A stretch of DNA of 64,000 nucleotides, from NCBI GenBank assembly GCA_963930775.1, contig OZ005697.1, positions 6,098,292 through 6,162,291 on the forward strand, in the 5' to 3' direction. Below are positions 46,278 to 55,639 of this stretch, in pieces. This stretch comes from Cliona cf. orientalis. Taxonomy: Eukaryota; Porifera; Demospongiae; Clionaida; Clionaidae. The position numbers and the translations under genes are program-made. The notes under the pieces are model-generated. The model made no database searches. It worked only from the letters and a program-made list of their open reading frames with translations, and was not told the origin of the DNA. Positions within the stretch are counted from its first letter, which is position 1. Every line of letters begins with the position of its first letter.

Positions 46278-47024
46278 AAGAAAACGTAATAAAACATTAG
46301 ATCCTTTAAAATCAGCAGTAGCTCTGATTTAAAGAAACTCAAGCATAATTCATTAGTATTATATTATTATCATTACACCTAAAATGTAGTCTGGTGTTCA
46401 TTAACTAGCTCCTTTTTATTATTCATTGATGTCTTTCTGTATGGTCTAACTAATGATTGTTGCATACGCAGAAATTTGGCTTCAACTAGTTAGCTGCCTC
46501 TCGTGTGATTATCGTGATCAACCTCAGTGGCATGTCTGTTTATATTAGCTAGGTACTAGCTTGCAATGAGTGCTACCAACCTCACTTCCCTGGACTATTC
46601 TATGGGTCCAGAGAGACTCTAGTGATAACCTTTTCGGTGGAAATGTGAATTTTTTTGACGAAAGACACAATCATACTATGCTATATACTTTTTTGAAGTA
46701 GAGGGGAGTGAGGTATGAGGTTTGTGATTGTAGTAGCTATCCCTGGTAGCTATGTTAACTTCTGTAAATTTATGTAGTTGATTAGCACTTGGCTGTGGCA
46801 ACTGTTTTGTAGTAAACACTGTCAAACAAGCAACCTGAATGCAAAGCACTACCGTGTTACATTTGTTTTATTTAAAAGTAGTATTACAATTATCAATAGC
46901 CACATACATCACACAAATCACAAAGAACGATGAATTCCTAACATGGCAGAGCAAGTTGATCCAATATTCATCCACCATGTGACATCAGTGAATAAAATAA
47001 CAGCTACTTGCAATACGAGTTTTT
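46278..47024. other. Intergenic, duplicated 3' flank
   Basis: Up to about 46860 this matches the 3' flank of copy A. The rest leads into the next sulfatase gene. AATAAA is at 46288-46293. No gene is seen. Confidence 0.55.
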
Positions 47025-48659
47025 TTGTATGCAATGGCTTCCATAAGCTGGTTCTGTGGTGTGATAATTCTCACCCTGTTTGGATGTGTAATAACTCTGC
47101 CAAATCCAAAATCTACTAATAACAAACTGAAGAACGTTCTCTTCATTGCTGTTGATGACTTGCGCCCTGAACTTGGTACATATGGTCAAAACTTCATAAA
47201 ATCACCAAATCTTGATGCACTTGCAGCAAACTCCATTGTCTTTGAGAGGGCCTACTGCCAGGTTGCTGTGTGCTCTCCTTCTCGAGCCTCTCTGCTAACA
47301 GGAAGACGACCAGACACTAACCACGTGTGGAAAATAGCAGATGATGAATACTGGAGAGACTACACCAATGCTACAACCATCCCCCAGTACTTCAAGGAGA
47401 ATGGCTACATTAGTGTTGGAATGGGGAAGATATTCCATCCAGGGGCACCAAGTGGTAATGATGACATTGCCTACTCATGGAGCTTGCCATACTATCACTC
47501 TCCCCTCCAAGTGACAAACCGTACTTCATCATGGTGGTCATTTGAGGGATACGAAGACAATCAACTTCCAGATGGACAGATTGCTGATAATGCCATTAGT
47601 ACGCTAAAGCAGTTTAAAGCAAACATGACCAAAGGGAATACAAGTCCCTTTTTCCTCGCTGTTGGTTTTCACAAACCACATCTACCATTTCTAGCTCCAA
47701 AGAAATACTATGACCTGTACCCACCAGCTGAGAAGATTGACCTTCCCATGAACCCTGATGTGCCAAAGGACTTCCCACCAATTGCTAGAGGAACTGGTGG
47801 TGAATTAGATTCATACGATGACATCAAACCATTCTTTGATATGGAAAAATGTAAAACTGATGTCCAGGCTTCCTTTTATGGTAGTGAATGCCGAGTCCCT
47901 GACGACTACACACGTAAACTGAGAAGGGCCTACTATGCCTGTGTTAGCTACACAGATGCTCAAATTGGAAAGGTTATCAATGAACTGCAAGAACTAGGCT
48001 TTGCTGATGACACCATCATTGTCTTGTGGGCAGACCATGGCTGGCAGTTAGGGGAGCACAATCACTGGACTAAGCACACCAACTTTGAGGATGCAACACA
48101 TGTACCCTTCATGATCCGTGTTCCTGGTGTCACTGACAAGGGAATACGTACAAAAGCTCTAGTGGAGCTCATAGACATCTTCCCCTCAATCACAGAACTG
48201 GCTGGACTTGAAGTCCCTCCAATGTGCCCTGAAGAAGACAATAAGCTCCTAGCATGTGTGGAAGGGACAAGTGTGACTCCTCTCTTGACCAATCCTGACC
48301 AACAGTGGAAGAAAGCAGCCTTCTCCCAATATTCTCGTCCATCTGGAGGCATGACAATAATTCCTAACGAGCCACCCTTTTCCAACGAACACGAAGAGAA
48401 TGTGATGGGCTACTCTCTTCGAGTTGATCAGTACCATTTCATTGAGTGGTATCGCTTCAATCGTACCACAGCCACACCTGATTGGAGTAACATTTATGGG
48501 ACAGAGTTGTACAACCACACTGAGCCAGTGGCATTCTTCAACGATGAGAATGTCAACTTGGCAAAACGACCAGAAATGAAGAGCATGATTGAAGACCTTC
48601 GCAAAATGATTCGTGATGGATGGCGAGCTGCACAGCCAGCTTTATCAGATGTCTGTTAA
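47025..48659 (+). CDS. Iduronate-2-sulfatase-like protein 2
   Basis: A single exon of 544 residues with a signal peptide (MASISWFCGVIILTLFGCVI, from Met 4). The metal-binding DD is at 44-45, the formylglycine motif CSPSR has Cys 83, GMGKIFHPG and GFHKPHLPF are present, and ADHGWQLGEHNHWTKHTNFEDATHVPF is intact, so the catalytic set is complete. C-terminal features shared by all copies are PPMCPEEDNKLLACVEGTSV and RFNRTTATPDWSNIYGTELY. It is transcribed toward gene 3 (convergent). Expected activity: exo-sulfatase on 2-sulfated uronic acids. The true substrate is not shown by sequence. Confidence 0.9.
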   Translation: MYAMASISWFCGVIILTLFGCVITLPNPKSTNNKLKNVLFIAVDDLRPELGTYGQNFIKSPNLDALAANSIVFERAYCQVAVCSPSRASLLTGRRPDTNHVWKIADDEYWRDYTNATTIPQYFKENGYISVGMGKIFHPGAPSGNDDIAYSWSLPYYHSPLQVTNRTSSWWSFEGYEDNQLPDGQIADNAISTLKQFKANMTKGNTSPFFLAVGFHKPHLPFLAPKKYYDLYPPAEKIDLPMNPDVPKDFPPIARGTGGELDSYDDIKPFFDMEKCKTDVQASFYGSECRVPDDYTRKLRRAYYACVSYTDAQIGKVINELQELGFADDTIIVLWADHGWQLGEHNHWTKHTNFEDATHVPFMIRVPGVTDKGIRTKALVELIDIFPSITELAGLEVPPMCPEEDNKLLACVEGTSVTPLLTNPDQQWKKAAFSQYSRPSGGMTIIPNEPPFSNEHEENVMGYSLRVDQYHFIEWYRFNRTTATPDWSNIYGTELYNHTEPVAFFNDENVNLAKRPEMKSMIEDLRKMIRDGWRAAQPALSDVC

Positions 48660-48919
48660 GATTATGCCTTGTGTAGATATTATAACTAGCTATGTAGCTA
48701 TAGCAACTCAATAATACATTATGTTGAGTTTTTTTTATGCTCTTGAGCACTGCATGCTAAAATTATTGTACCACTCAGTGAAGTTGTACTGGTCAGCCAC
48801 CTAATAACATTAATAACATTATTATTACATTAACACTTTTAGAAAACGTTTGTAGCAAATATATAGTAATTAACATCACACTATACTCACACACTCAACA
48901 CTGCACACTATAATTTATG
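48660..48919. other. Short convergent intergenic gap
   Basis: This lies between the stop codons of two convergent sulfatase genes. AT-rich with a TAATAACATTAATAACATTA patch. No other feature. Confidence 0.5.
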
Positions 48920-50509
48920 TTATGGTGGTAGTGCTGCTCGCCAACCAGCTTGCAAGATTTGACGAAGCTGTTTTATCAAAGTTTGCATTTCTGGCTTTTG
49001 AGCCAAATTCACATTCTCATCATTAAAGAATACTGTTGCCTCAGTGTGGTCATAGAGCTCTGTTCCCCAAATATCGGTCCAGTTTGGAGTGGCTGTGGTA
49101 CGATTGAAGCGATACCATTCAGTGAAACGGTACTGGTCGACTCTGATGGTGTATCCCATCACACTTTCGTCATGCTCATCTGAGGCATATGATGGTTCAT
49201 TGGGTATTTGGGTCATTCCTTGAGAAGGTCGTGGATATTGAGTGAAGGCAGCCTTCTTCCATTGTTGGTTTGGATTTTTCAGCAATGGAGTCACACTTGT
49301 TCCTTCAACACATGCTAGGAGCTTGTTATCTTGTTCAGGGCACATTGGTGGAGTATCTAGTCCAGCTAGCTCTGTGATTGATGGAAAGATATCAACCAGT
49401 TCAACGAATGCTTTGGTTCTCATCCCATTATCAGTCACACCAGGAACCTTTATCATGAAGGGAACATGTGTTGCATCTTCAAAATTGGTATGTTTTTCCC
49501 AGTGGTTGTGTTCCCCCAATTGGTACCCATGATCCGCCCATAGTACTATTATTGTGTCTTCCGCAAATCCTAAAGCTTCAAGTTCACTTACTACCTTTCC
49601 AACGAGTGTATCAGTGTAGCTCACACAAGCATAGTAAGCCCTTCTAAGTACGCGAGTGTAATCATCAGAAATACGGCAATCGTTTCCATAAAACGATGCC
49701 TGTACATCTGTAAAACACTTCGTCAAGTTGGGGTAGAAAGGTTTAACATCAATGAAGTTAATAAAGGGTGTAATCACAGCCCTAGCAACTGGTGGAAAGT
49801 CTTTAGGCACATCTGGATTTTCAGGAAGCTGTATGTCTTGAGCTGGTGGATAAAGATCATAATACTTGGAAGGAGCATACCATGGAACATGTGGCTTGTG
49901 AAATCCAACAGCAACAAAGAATGGTCTGTTGTCTCCTCTACTCCTGTTCAGCTTTAACTCTTGTAATATTTGTACAGCATTATCAGCAAGTTTTCCATCT
50001 TGCAACTGGTCATCCGTGTAGCCTTCAAATGATTCCCACACCTTGTGATTCCCTACAACATTTGGAGCATGGTAGTAAGGCAAGCTCCATGAATAGGCTC
50101 GGTCATCATTTCCACTTGGTGCTCCTGGGTGGAATATCTTCCCCATTCCAACACTAATGTAGCCGTTCTCTTTGAAGTACTGAGGGATGGTGGTCGCATT
50201 GGTATAGTCTCTCCAGTACTCATCACTGGCTATCCTCCATACATGATTAGTGTCTGGCCTTCTGCCCGTGAGTAGGGAAGCTCGAGATGGAGAACATACA
50301 GCAACCTGGCAATAGGCTCTTTCAAACACTATGGACTGTGATGCTAGTTTGTCGATGTATGGAGACTTTGTGATATTGCTGCCATATGCTCCAAGCTCTG
50401 GACGCATGTCATCGATACCTATGAACAACACATTTTTCAGATTCCTCTGGTCACTAGACACAGAAAGGATAAGTAGAAGGAATTGAAATAAATATGTAAG
50501 CGTTTGCAT
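48920..50509 (-). CDS. Iduronate-2-sulfatase-like protein 3
   Basis: A single exon of 529 residues with signal peptide MQTLTYLFQFLLLILSVSS. DD at 33-34, CSPSR with Cys 72, GMGKIFHPG, GFHKPHVPW and ADHGYQLGEHNHWEKHTNFEDATHVPF are all present, so it should be catalytically competent. It differs from copies 1, 2 and 5 in the middle (ARAVITPFINFIDVKPFYP). A 25-base stretch of this gene (49696-49720, coding KCFTDVQA) is found again inside the broken gene 4. Confidence 0.9.
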   Translation of the reverse strand: MQTLTYLFQFLLLILSVSSDQRNLKNVLFIGIDDMRPELGAYGSNITKSPYIDKLASQSIVFERAYCQVAVCSPSRASLLTGRRPDTNHVWRIASDEYWRDYTNATTIPQYFKENGYISVGMGKIFHPGAPSGNDDRAYSWSLPYYHAPNVVGNHKVWESFEGYTDDQLQDGKLADNAVQILQELKLNRSRGDNRPFFVAVGFHKPHVPWYAPSKYYDLYPPAQDIQLPENPDVPKDFPPVARAVITPFINFIDVKPFYPNLTKCFTDVQASFYGNDCRISDDYTRVLRRAYYACVSYTDTLVGKVVSELEALGFAEDTIIVLWADHGYQLGEHNHWEKHTNFEDATHVPFMIKVPGVTDNGMRTKAFVELVDIFPSITELAGLDTPPMCPEQDNKLLACVEGTSVTPLLKNPNQQWKKAAFTQYPRPSQGMTQIPNEPSYASDEHDESVMGYTIRVDQYRFTEWYRFNRTTATPNWTDIWGTELYDHTEATVFFNDENVNLAQKPEMQTLIKQLRQILQAGWRAALPP

Positions 50510-50912
50510 GATCGATCTTTACTTCAAATCACTGGCTAATGCAATACCAACTATTATTATGTCATATGACCTTCCATAAATCTTGTTACATTAATCATGA
50601 ACTGATAATCATGTGATTTGCAGTTAACTGCAAGACTTAGTGTTATGCACTTATGGCCATTATTCTCGTGTCATCAACATATTTAATGCCATGCTTTGAT
50701 TGAATCCGATGTTACATATTAATATTGTCAGAGCTTCCATGTACACGTATTAATACCAGGGGTACAGGTATGGCTCCATTTAAGTCGTAGTAAGTAGAGA
50801 AAGCTTAAGGGAGATGTTTATCCAAGATATGCTTGCCAAAACTTTAATAAAGTCAGTAAGTTATAATATCAAAACAACTGTTATTATGTTCTAAACAAAT
50901 CAGTTAACAATG
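50510..50912. other. Intergenic region
   Basis: This separates two minus-strand sulfatase genes. No gene or repeat is recognised. Confidence 0.5.
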
Positions 50913-52556
50913 TTATTTTTGAGATGGTGGTAGAGCAGCTCTCCAACCAGCTTGCAGAGTCTTACGCAGCTCTTTAACAAGATCCTGCTTGTCAGGGTCA
51001 TTAGCCATGTTGACATTCTCATCATTAAAGAATACTGTTGGCTCAGTGTGGTCATAGAGCTCTGTTCCCCAAATATCAGTCCAGTCTGGAGTGGCTGTGG
51101 TACGATTGAAACGATACCACTCAGTGAAGCGGTACTGGTCGACTCTGATAGTGTATCCCATCACATTCTCACCATGCTCGTTATCAAATGCTGGCTCATT
51201 TGGAATCTGTTGCATGCCACAAGATGGCCGTGGATACTGGAAAAATGCTGCTTTCTTCCACTGTTGATCTGGAGTCTTCAACAGTGGTGTCAAGCTTGTC
51301 CCTTCAACACATGTCAATTGCTTGCTATCCTGAGTGCACATCGGCGGGACATCCAATCCAGCTAGCTCAGTAATTGTTGGGAAGATGTCAATCAGTTCAA
51401 CCAGAGCACTGGAACGCATGCCTTTATCAGTGACACCAGGAACTCGTATCATGAAGGGGACATGAGTTGCATCCTCAAAGTTAGTGTGCTTGCACCAGTG
51501 ATTGTGCTCCCCTAACTGCCAGCCGTGATCTGCCCAAAGCACAATGATAGTATTGTTTGCCAGTCCTAGCTTTTCCAGTTCATCAATTACCTTTCCAATG
51601 TTAGTATCTGTGAAGCTAACACAAGAATAGTATGCCCTTCGTAGAACTCGACTATAATCTTCAGGAATACGACATTCTTTTCCATATAAGGAAGCTTGAA
51701 CGTCCGTGCGGCATTTTGTTATATTAGGGTAAAAGTTTTTAATGTCTTCATAACTCATGATCTCCACAAGTGCTCTTGCAATAGGTGGAAACCCTGTAGG
51801 GACATCAGGATTCTTTGGTGGCTCAATCTGTTGGGCTGGTGGATAGAGGTCATAATATTTTGAAGGGGCTCTGAACGGCAAGTGAGGTTTATGAAAGCCA
51901 ACAGCCAAAAAGAACGGAGTGTTGTCTCCAGCACTCAGGTTTCGCTTAATTGCCTGCAGTGTACTGATGGCATTATCAGCTACCTGTCCATCTGGCAACT
52001 GGTTGTCCTCGTAGCCTTCACTGTATATGCCTGTACATCTGTAAAACACTTACTGTAGTATGATACCCATGCTGGTCCAGAGCGGTTTACTTTAGCCTCA
52101 AGGGGTGAGTGGTAGTACGGCAAGCTCCATGAATAGGCCTTATCATCATTCCCACTTGGTGCTCCTGGATGGAATATCTTTCCCATTCCGATGCTGACAT
52201 AACCATTCTCCTTAAAGTACTGGGGGATGCTTGTTGCATTGGTGTAGTCTCTCCAGTACTCATCAGCAGCAATGTCCCACACATGGTTATATAGTGTCTG
52301 GTCGTCTTCCTGTTAGCAGAGAGGCTCGTGATGGAGAACACACAGCTATCTGGCAGTAGGCACGCACAAATACCATTGACTTAGAGGCTAGAGCATCAAG
52401 ATTTGGAGATTTTACCACGCTACTTCCATAGGCACCAAGCTCTGGACGTAAATCGTCTACTGCAAAGAATAATACATTTTTCAGTTTGTTCTCGGTGGCT
52501 GCTTGAGCATCAAGCACAAACCAAATTACTAAGAACAAAGAGTAAAGGATAGCCAT
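50913..52556 (-). pseudogene. Iduronate-2-sulfatase-like gene 4, two frameshifts
   Basis: The N-terminus (52556) has a signal peptide, [12 protein letters not shown] and [16 protein letters not shown]. It is then broken by four extra bases (ATAT) near 52292. The frame resumes through NHVW-like sequence (MWDIAADEYWRDYTNATSIP) and GMGKIFHPG. A 38-base insertion at about 52019-52056, after WVSY, shifts it again. The last ~365 residues (GYEDNQLPDGQ... to a stop at 50913) are open and keep GFHKPHLPF and ADHGWQLGEHNHWCKHTNFED. Apart from the two insertions, the family is complete, so the loss is recent or partly an assembly artefact. Introns are unlikely because the other four copies have none. Confidence 0.8.
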
Positions 52557-52694
52557 TACTAGTTAGCTAAATCCACAAATTTTAATGTGGATCATGAATA
52601 TTTGATATTCATCTACCATGTGATATTTGTGAATAATATTATTATAGTTATGACTGTAGCTATATACTAAAATTGTAATGAGTAGCTAGCTAGT

Positions 52695-54302
52695 ATGGGT
52701 TTCATAGGCTGGCACTTCTTCATAACATTTTGCACTGTCTATATTGGATTTGGAGCTGCTCTATCTAGTCTAAATACCAACAAACAATTAAAGAATGTTC
52801 TCTTCATTGCGATTGATGATTTGCGCCCTGAACTTGGTATGTATGGTCAAAATGTCATAAAATCTCCAAACATCGATGCACTGGCAGCAAAGTCCATCGT
52901 CTTTGAGCGTGCCTACTGCCAAGTCTCTACATGCTCTCCATCCCGCACCTCCTTGCTGACAGGAAGACGACCAGACACTAATCATGTGTGGGCAATAGCA
53001 ACGGATGAGTACTGGAGAAATTATACAAATGCTACTACAATTCCTCAGTACTTCAAGGAGAATGGCTACATCAGTGTTGGAATGGGAAATATATTCCATC
53101 CAGGAGTACCTAATGGGCATGATGATATTGACTATTCATGGAGCTTGCCATACTATCATCCACCTATGGGAGACAAGAACCGCAGTCATTCATGGTGGTC
53201 ATTTGAAGGATATGAAGATAATCAATTACCAGATGGACAAATAGCTGACAGTGCTGTCAGCAAACTAAAAGAGCTCAAGAAGAACATTACAGAAGGAAAA
53301 ACAAATCCTTTTTTCCTTGCAATTGGTTTCCTCAAACCACACCTGGCATTTTTCGCTCCTGGGAAGTACTATGACATGTATCCACCAGCAGAAACAATTG
53401 ATCTTCCCATGAACCCTGATGTACCAAAGGACTTTCCACCAATTGCTCGAGGACTTGGTGAGCTGACATTGTATGATGACATTAAGCCACTTATTGATGT
53501 AGATAAATGCAGTACTGATGTTCAGGCTTCCTTTGGCGGCAAGGAATGCCGGATTCCAGATGATTATATGCGTAAACTGAGAAGGGCTTACTATGCCTGT
53601 GTTAGCTATATTGATGCTCAAATTGGAAAGGTTATCAATGAACTGCAAGAACTTGGCTTTGCTGATGACACCATCATTGTCTTGTGGGCAGACCATGGCT
53701 GGCAGTTAGGGGAGCACAATCACTGGACTAAGCACACCAACTTTGAGGATGCAACACGTGTGCCCTTCTTGATCCATGTTCCTGGTGTCACTGACAAGGG
53801 AATACGTACAAAAGCTCTAGTGGAGCTCATAGACATCTTCCCATCAATCACAGAATTGGCTGGACTTGATGTCCCTCCAGTGTGCCCTGAAGAAGACAAT
53901 AAGCTCCTAGCATGTGTGGAAGGGACAAGTGTGACTCCTCTCTTGACCAATCCTGACCAACAGTGGAAGAAAGCAGCTTTCTCCCAATATGCTCGTCCCT
54001 ATGATGGGATGATAGATATTCCTAATGAGCCACCTTTTTCTGATGAGCATGGTGAGAATGTGATGGGTTACTCAATCAGAGTTGATCGCTACCGTTTCAC
54101 TGAGTGGTATCGCTTCAATCGTACCACAGCCACACCTGACTGGAGTGACGTTTGGGGAACAGAGCTGTACAACCACACTGAACCAGTGGTATTCTTTAAT
54201 GATGAAAATGACAATTTGGCTAACCAGCCAGATATGAAGAGCTTGGTTAAAGATCTTCGCAAAATGATTCATGATGGATGGCGAGCTGCACAGCCAGCTT
54301 AG
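52695..54302 (+). CDS. Sulfatase-like protein 5, probable pseudo-enzyme
   Basis: A single exon of 535 residues with an N-terminal hydrophobic signal (MGFIGWHFFITFCTVYIGFG). DD at 41-42 and CSPSR (Cys 80) are kept. The motif GMGKIFHPG reads GMGNIFHPG (Asn 132, codon 53088-53090), and GFHKPHLPF reads GFLKPHLAF (Leu 213, codon 53331-53333). In human iduronate-2-sulfatase the corresponding lysine and histidine are active-site residues. ATHVPF has become ATRVPF. The frame is fully open and well conserved elsewhere, so the gene appears maintained with reduced or altered activity. Gene 4 is its divergent neighbour. Confidence 0.88.
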   Translation: MGFIGWHFFITFCTVYIGFGAALSSLNTNKQLKNVLFIAIDDLRPELGMYGQNVIKSPNIDALAAKSIVFERAYCQVSTCSPSRTSLLTGRRPDTNHVWAIATDEYWRNYTNATTIPQYFKENGYISVGMGNIFHPGVPNGHDDIDYSWSLPYYHPPMGDKNRSHSWWSFEGYEDNQLPDGQIADSAVSKLKELKKNITEGKTNPFFLAIGFLKPHLAFFAPGKYYDMYPPAETIDLPMNPDVPKDFPPIARGLGELTLYDDIKPLIDVDKCSTDVQASFGGKECRIPDDYMRKLRRAYYACVSYIDAQIGKVINELQELGFADDTIIVLWADHGWQLGEHNHWTKHTNFEDATRVPFLIHVPGVTDKGIRTKALVELIDIFPSITELAGLDVPPVCPEEDNKLLACVEGTSVTPLLTNPDQQWKKAAFSQYARPYDGMIDIPNEPPFSDEHGENVMGYSIRVDRYRFTEWYRFNRTTATPDWSDVWGTELYNHTEPVVFFNDENDNLANQPDMKSLVKDLRKMIHDGWRAAQPA

Positions 54303-54714
54303 TTTCATGACATGTATGTTGAGATCTAAATTTATTTTTCCCGGTTTAAAGTGATTATTATGTATAACGAGCATAAATTTTTAGTGTTCAAAATAATATT
54401 TCATGCAATAATTAAATAGCTAATTTTCGGACAAACGACCCTGAGGTGTGTAATATCTCATGGGCACTCAGGATGTATGATACTTAATATTATTGCACTC
54501 AACCCTTGGGCAGCTTATGCCATCAAGTTTAGGTGCAATAAAATGTCATACATCCCTCACGTTGGTGCTATTCAGTCACACACACATGGTTGTTACAAGG
54601 CAGTATAATTAGGGTGTATGCACAGGTTGCGTATGTGCGTTGAGGTGTGCACTTGTGTGTGAAGAATAGACAGCAGGATATGGGTTAAGTAATTACTGTG
54701 TGTGTATTTAACCC
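54303..54714. other. Intergenic region
   Basis: This follows sulfatase gene 5. It has a few GTGTGTG/CACACAC patches and no gene. Confidence 0.45.
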
Positions 54715-54905
54715 TGCAATCATTTGGCGATTTTTGTCCAACCCTCATTTTCCAAATGGTAAGGGTCGTCATAGAGCAAGTACGCATTCTATACGTGGCA
54801 TAAAGGAAGAGTGGTCATGTGTGCAGCACATGCATTCTGTGCTTTGCTGGCAGTTGTCAATGCAGTGACAGTGTAAACAGGCAGTGGCTCTCAAGTGCAT
54901 ACCCT
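54715..54905. repeat. Dispersed repeat related to 16621-16880 (inverted)
   Basis: Blocks TTTGGCGATTTTTGTCC, AAGGAAGAGTGGTCA and CAGGCAGTGGCTCTCAAGTG match the reverse complement of 16621-16880. Confidence 0.6.
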
Positions 54906-54989
54906 ATCCAATCTAATAACGTGCCACTAAAAAATAATTACAGATATTGGGTGGTGCATAATTAGTACACGGAAAATTAATGCTCTGGT

Positions 54990-55145
54990 CCAGGTGCTAC
55001 TTCTGGTCGCTAAATACACGTGCATAATCATCCCTGGCTCGCCCACCTATGACCAAAAACACTTGTATGGCCTCTTTGGCCACGCCCCCTCATGATTCGC
55101 TAATGAATTAGCCGATCCTCACGCTCACACCCACGCACTTTAATG
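54990..55145. repeat. Fragment of the TTAA-flanked element
   Basis: A diverged piece of the right ~155 bp of the element at 4506-5516. It includes ACACGTGCATAATCATCCCTGGC, GGCCTCTTTGGCCACGCCCC and CACGCACTTTAATG. It is truncated on the left. Confidence 0.75.
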
Positions 55146-55159
55146 ATCAGACTAATTAT

Positions 55160-55440
55160 GGGTGTAGCCAGATAACTTTATTGTAGTGGGGGGGGGGGGG
55201 GGGGGGCTTGTGTTGCCACGCCCAATGTTGTGACCTTATTGTTGGACTGCCACCGTGGCAGCGGTGTTATAAATAAAATAAGAGAGAGTGGCTCATCCCT
55301 TTTAAGCAAAATGTGCTTATTGAACCACGGCTTGATAAGCCCTTGATTGTACATAGTTTATAATAAAAATCTGGGGGGGAGGGGGGGCTTCAGCCCCCCT
55401 AGCCATCCCCCCCCCCCCCCCCCCCCAATCTACACCCTTG
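55160..55440. mobile_element. G-run/C-run MITE
   Basis: The ends GGGTGTAGCCAGATAAC and ATCTACACCC enclose G and C homopolymers (about 55189-55206 and 55407-55426). The core is like that at 35400-35716 (GCTTGTGTTGCCACGCCCAA, CTGCCACCGTGGCAG, GATAAGCCCTTGATTG). Confidence 0.75.
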
Positions 55441-55639
55441 AAAATAATATTGTTGAGCTACAATGTTTGCCTGAATCCTCTCTGTAGAGTGGATGGGGAC
55501 TCGGTATTGAATCTGCTAGATCAAACCACTTTTCCATGATATGCAGTGAGTGAAAGTCTTAGTGTCATCGACCAAAAGCTTCTGAATACTGCTGCTCAGA
55601 TACATTTTTAGACGCCAAGATAAGGACTGCTGAGTTGAA

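Noticed and set aside
52019-52056. A small intron in sulfatase gene 4 (GTAAGT...ACAG)
   Set aside because: Removing the 33-base GT-AG stretch leaves the frame broken, and the other four paralogs have no intron.
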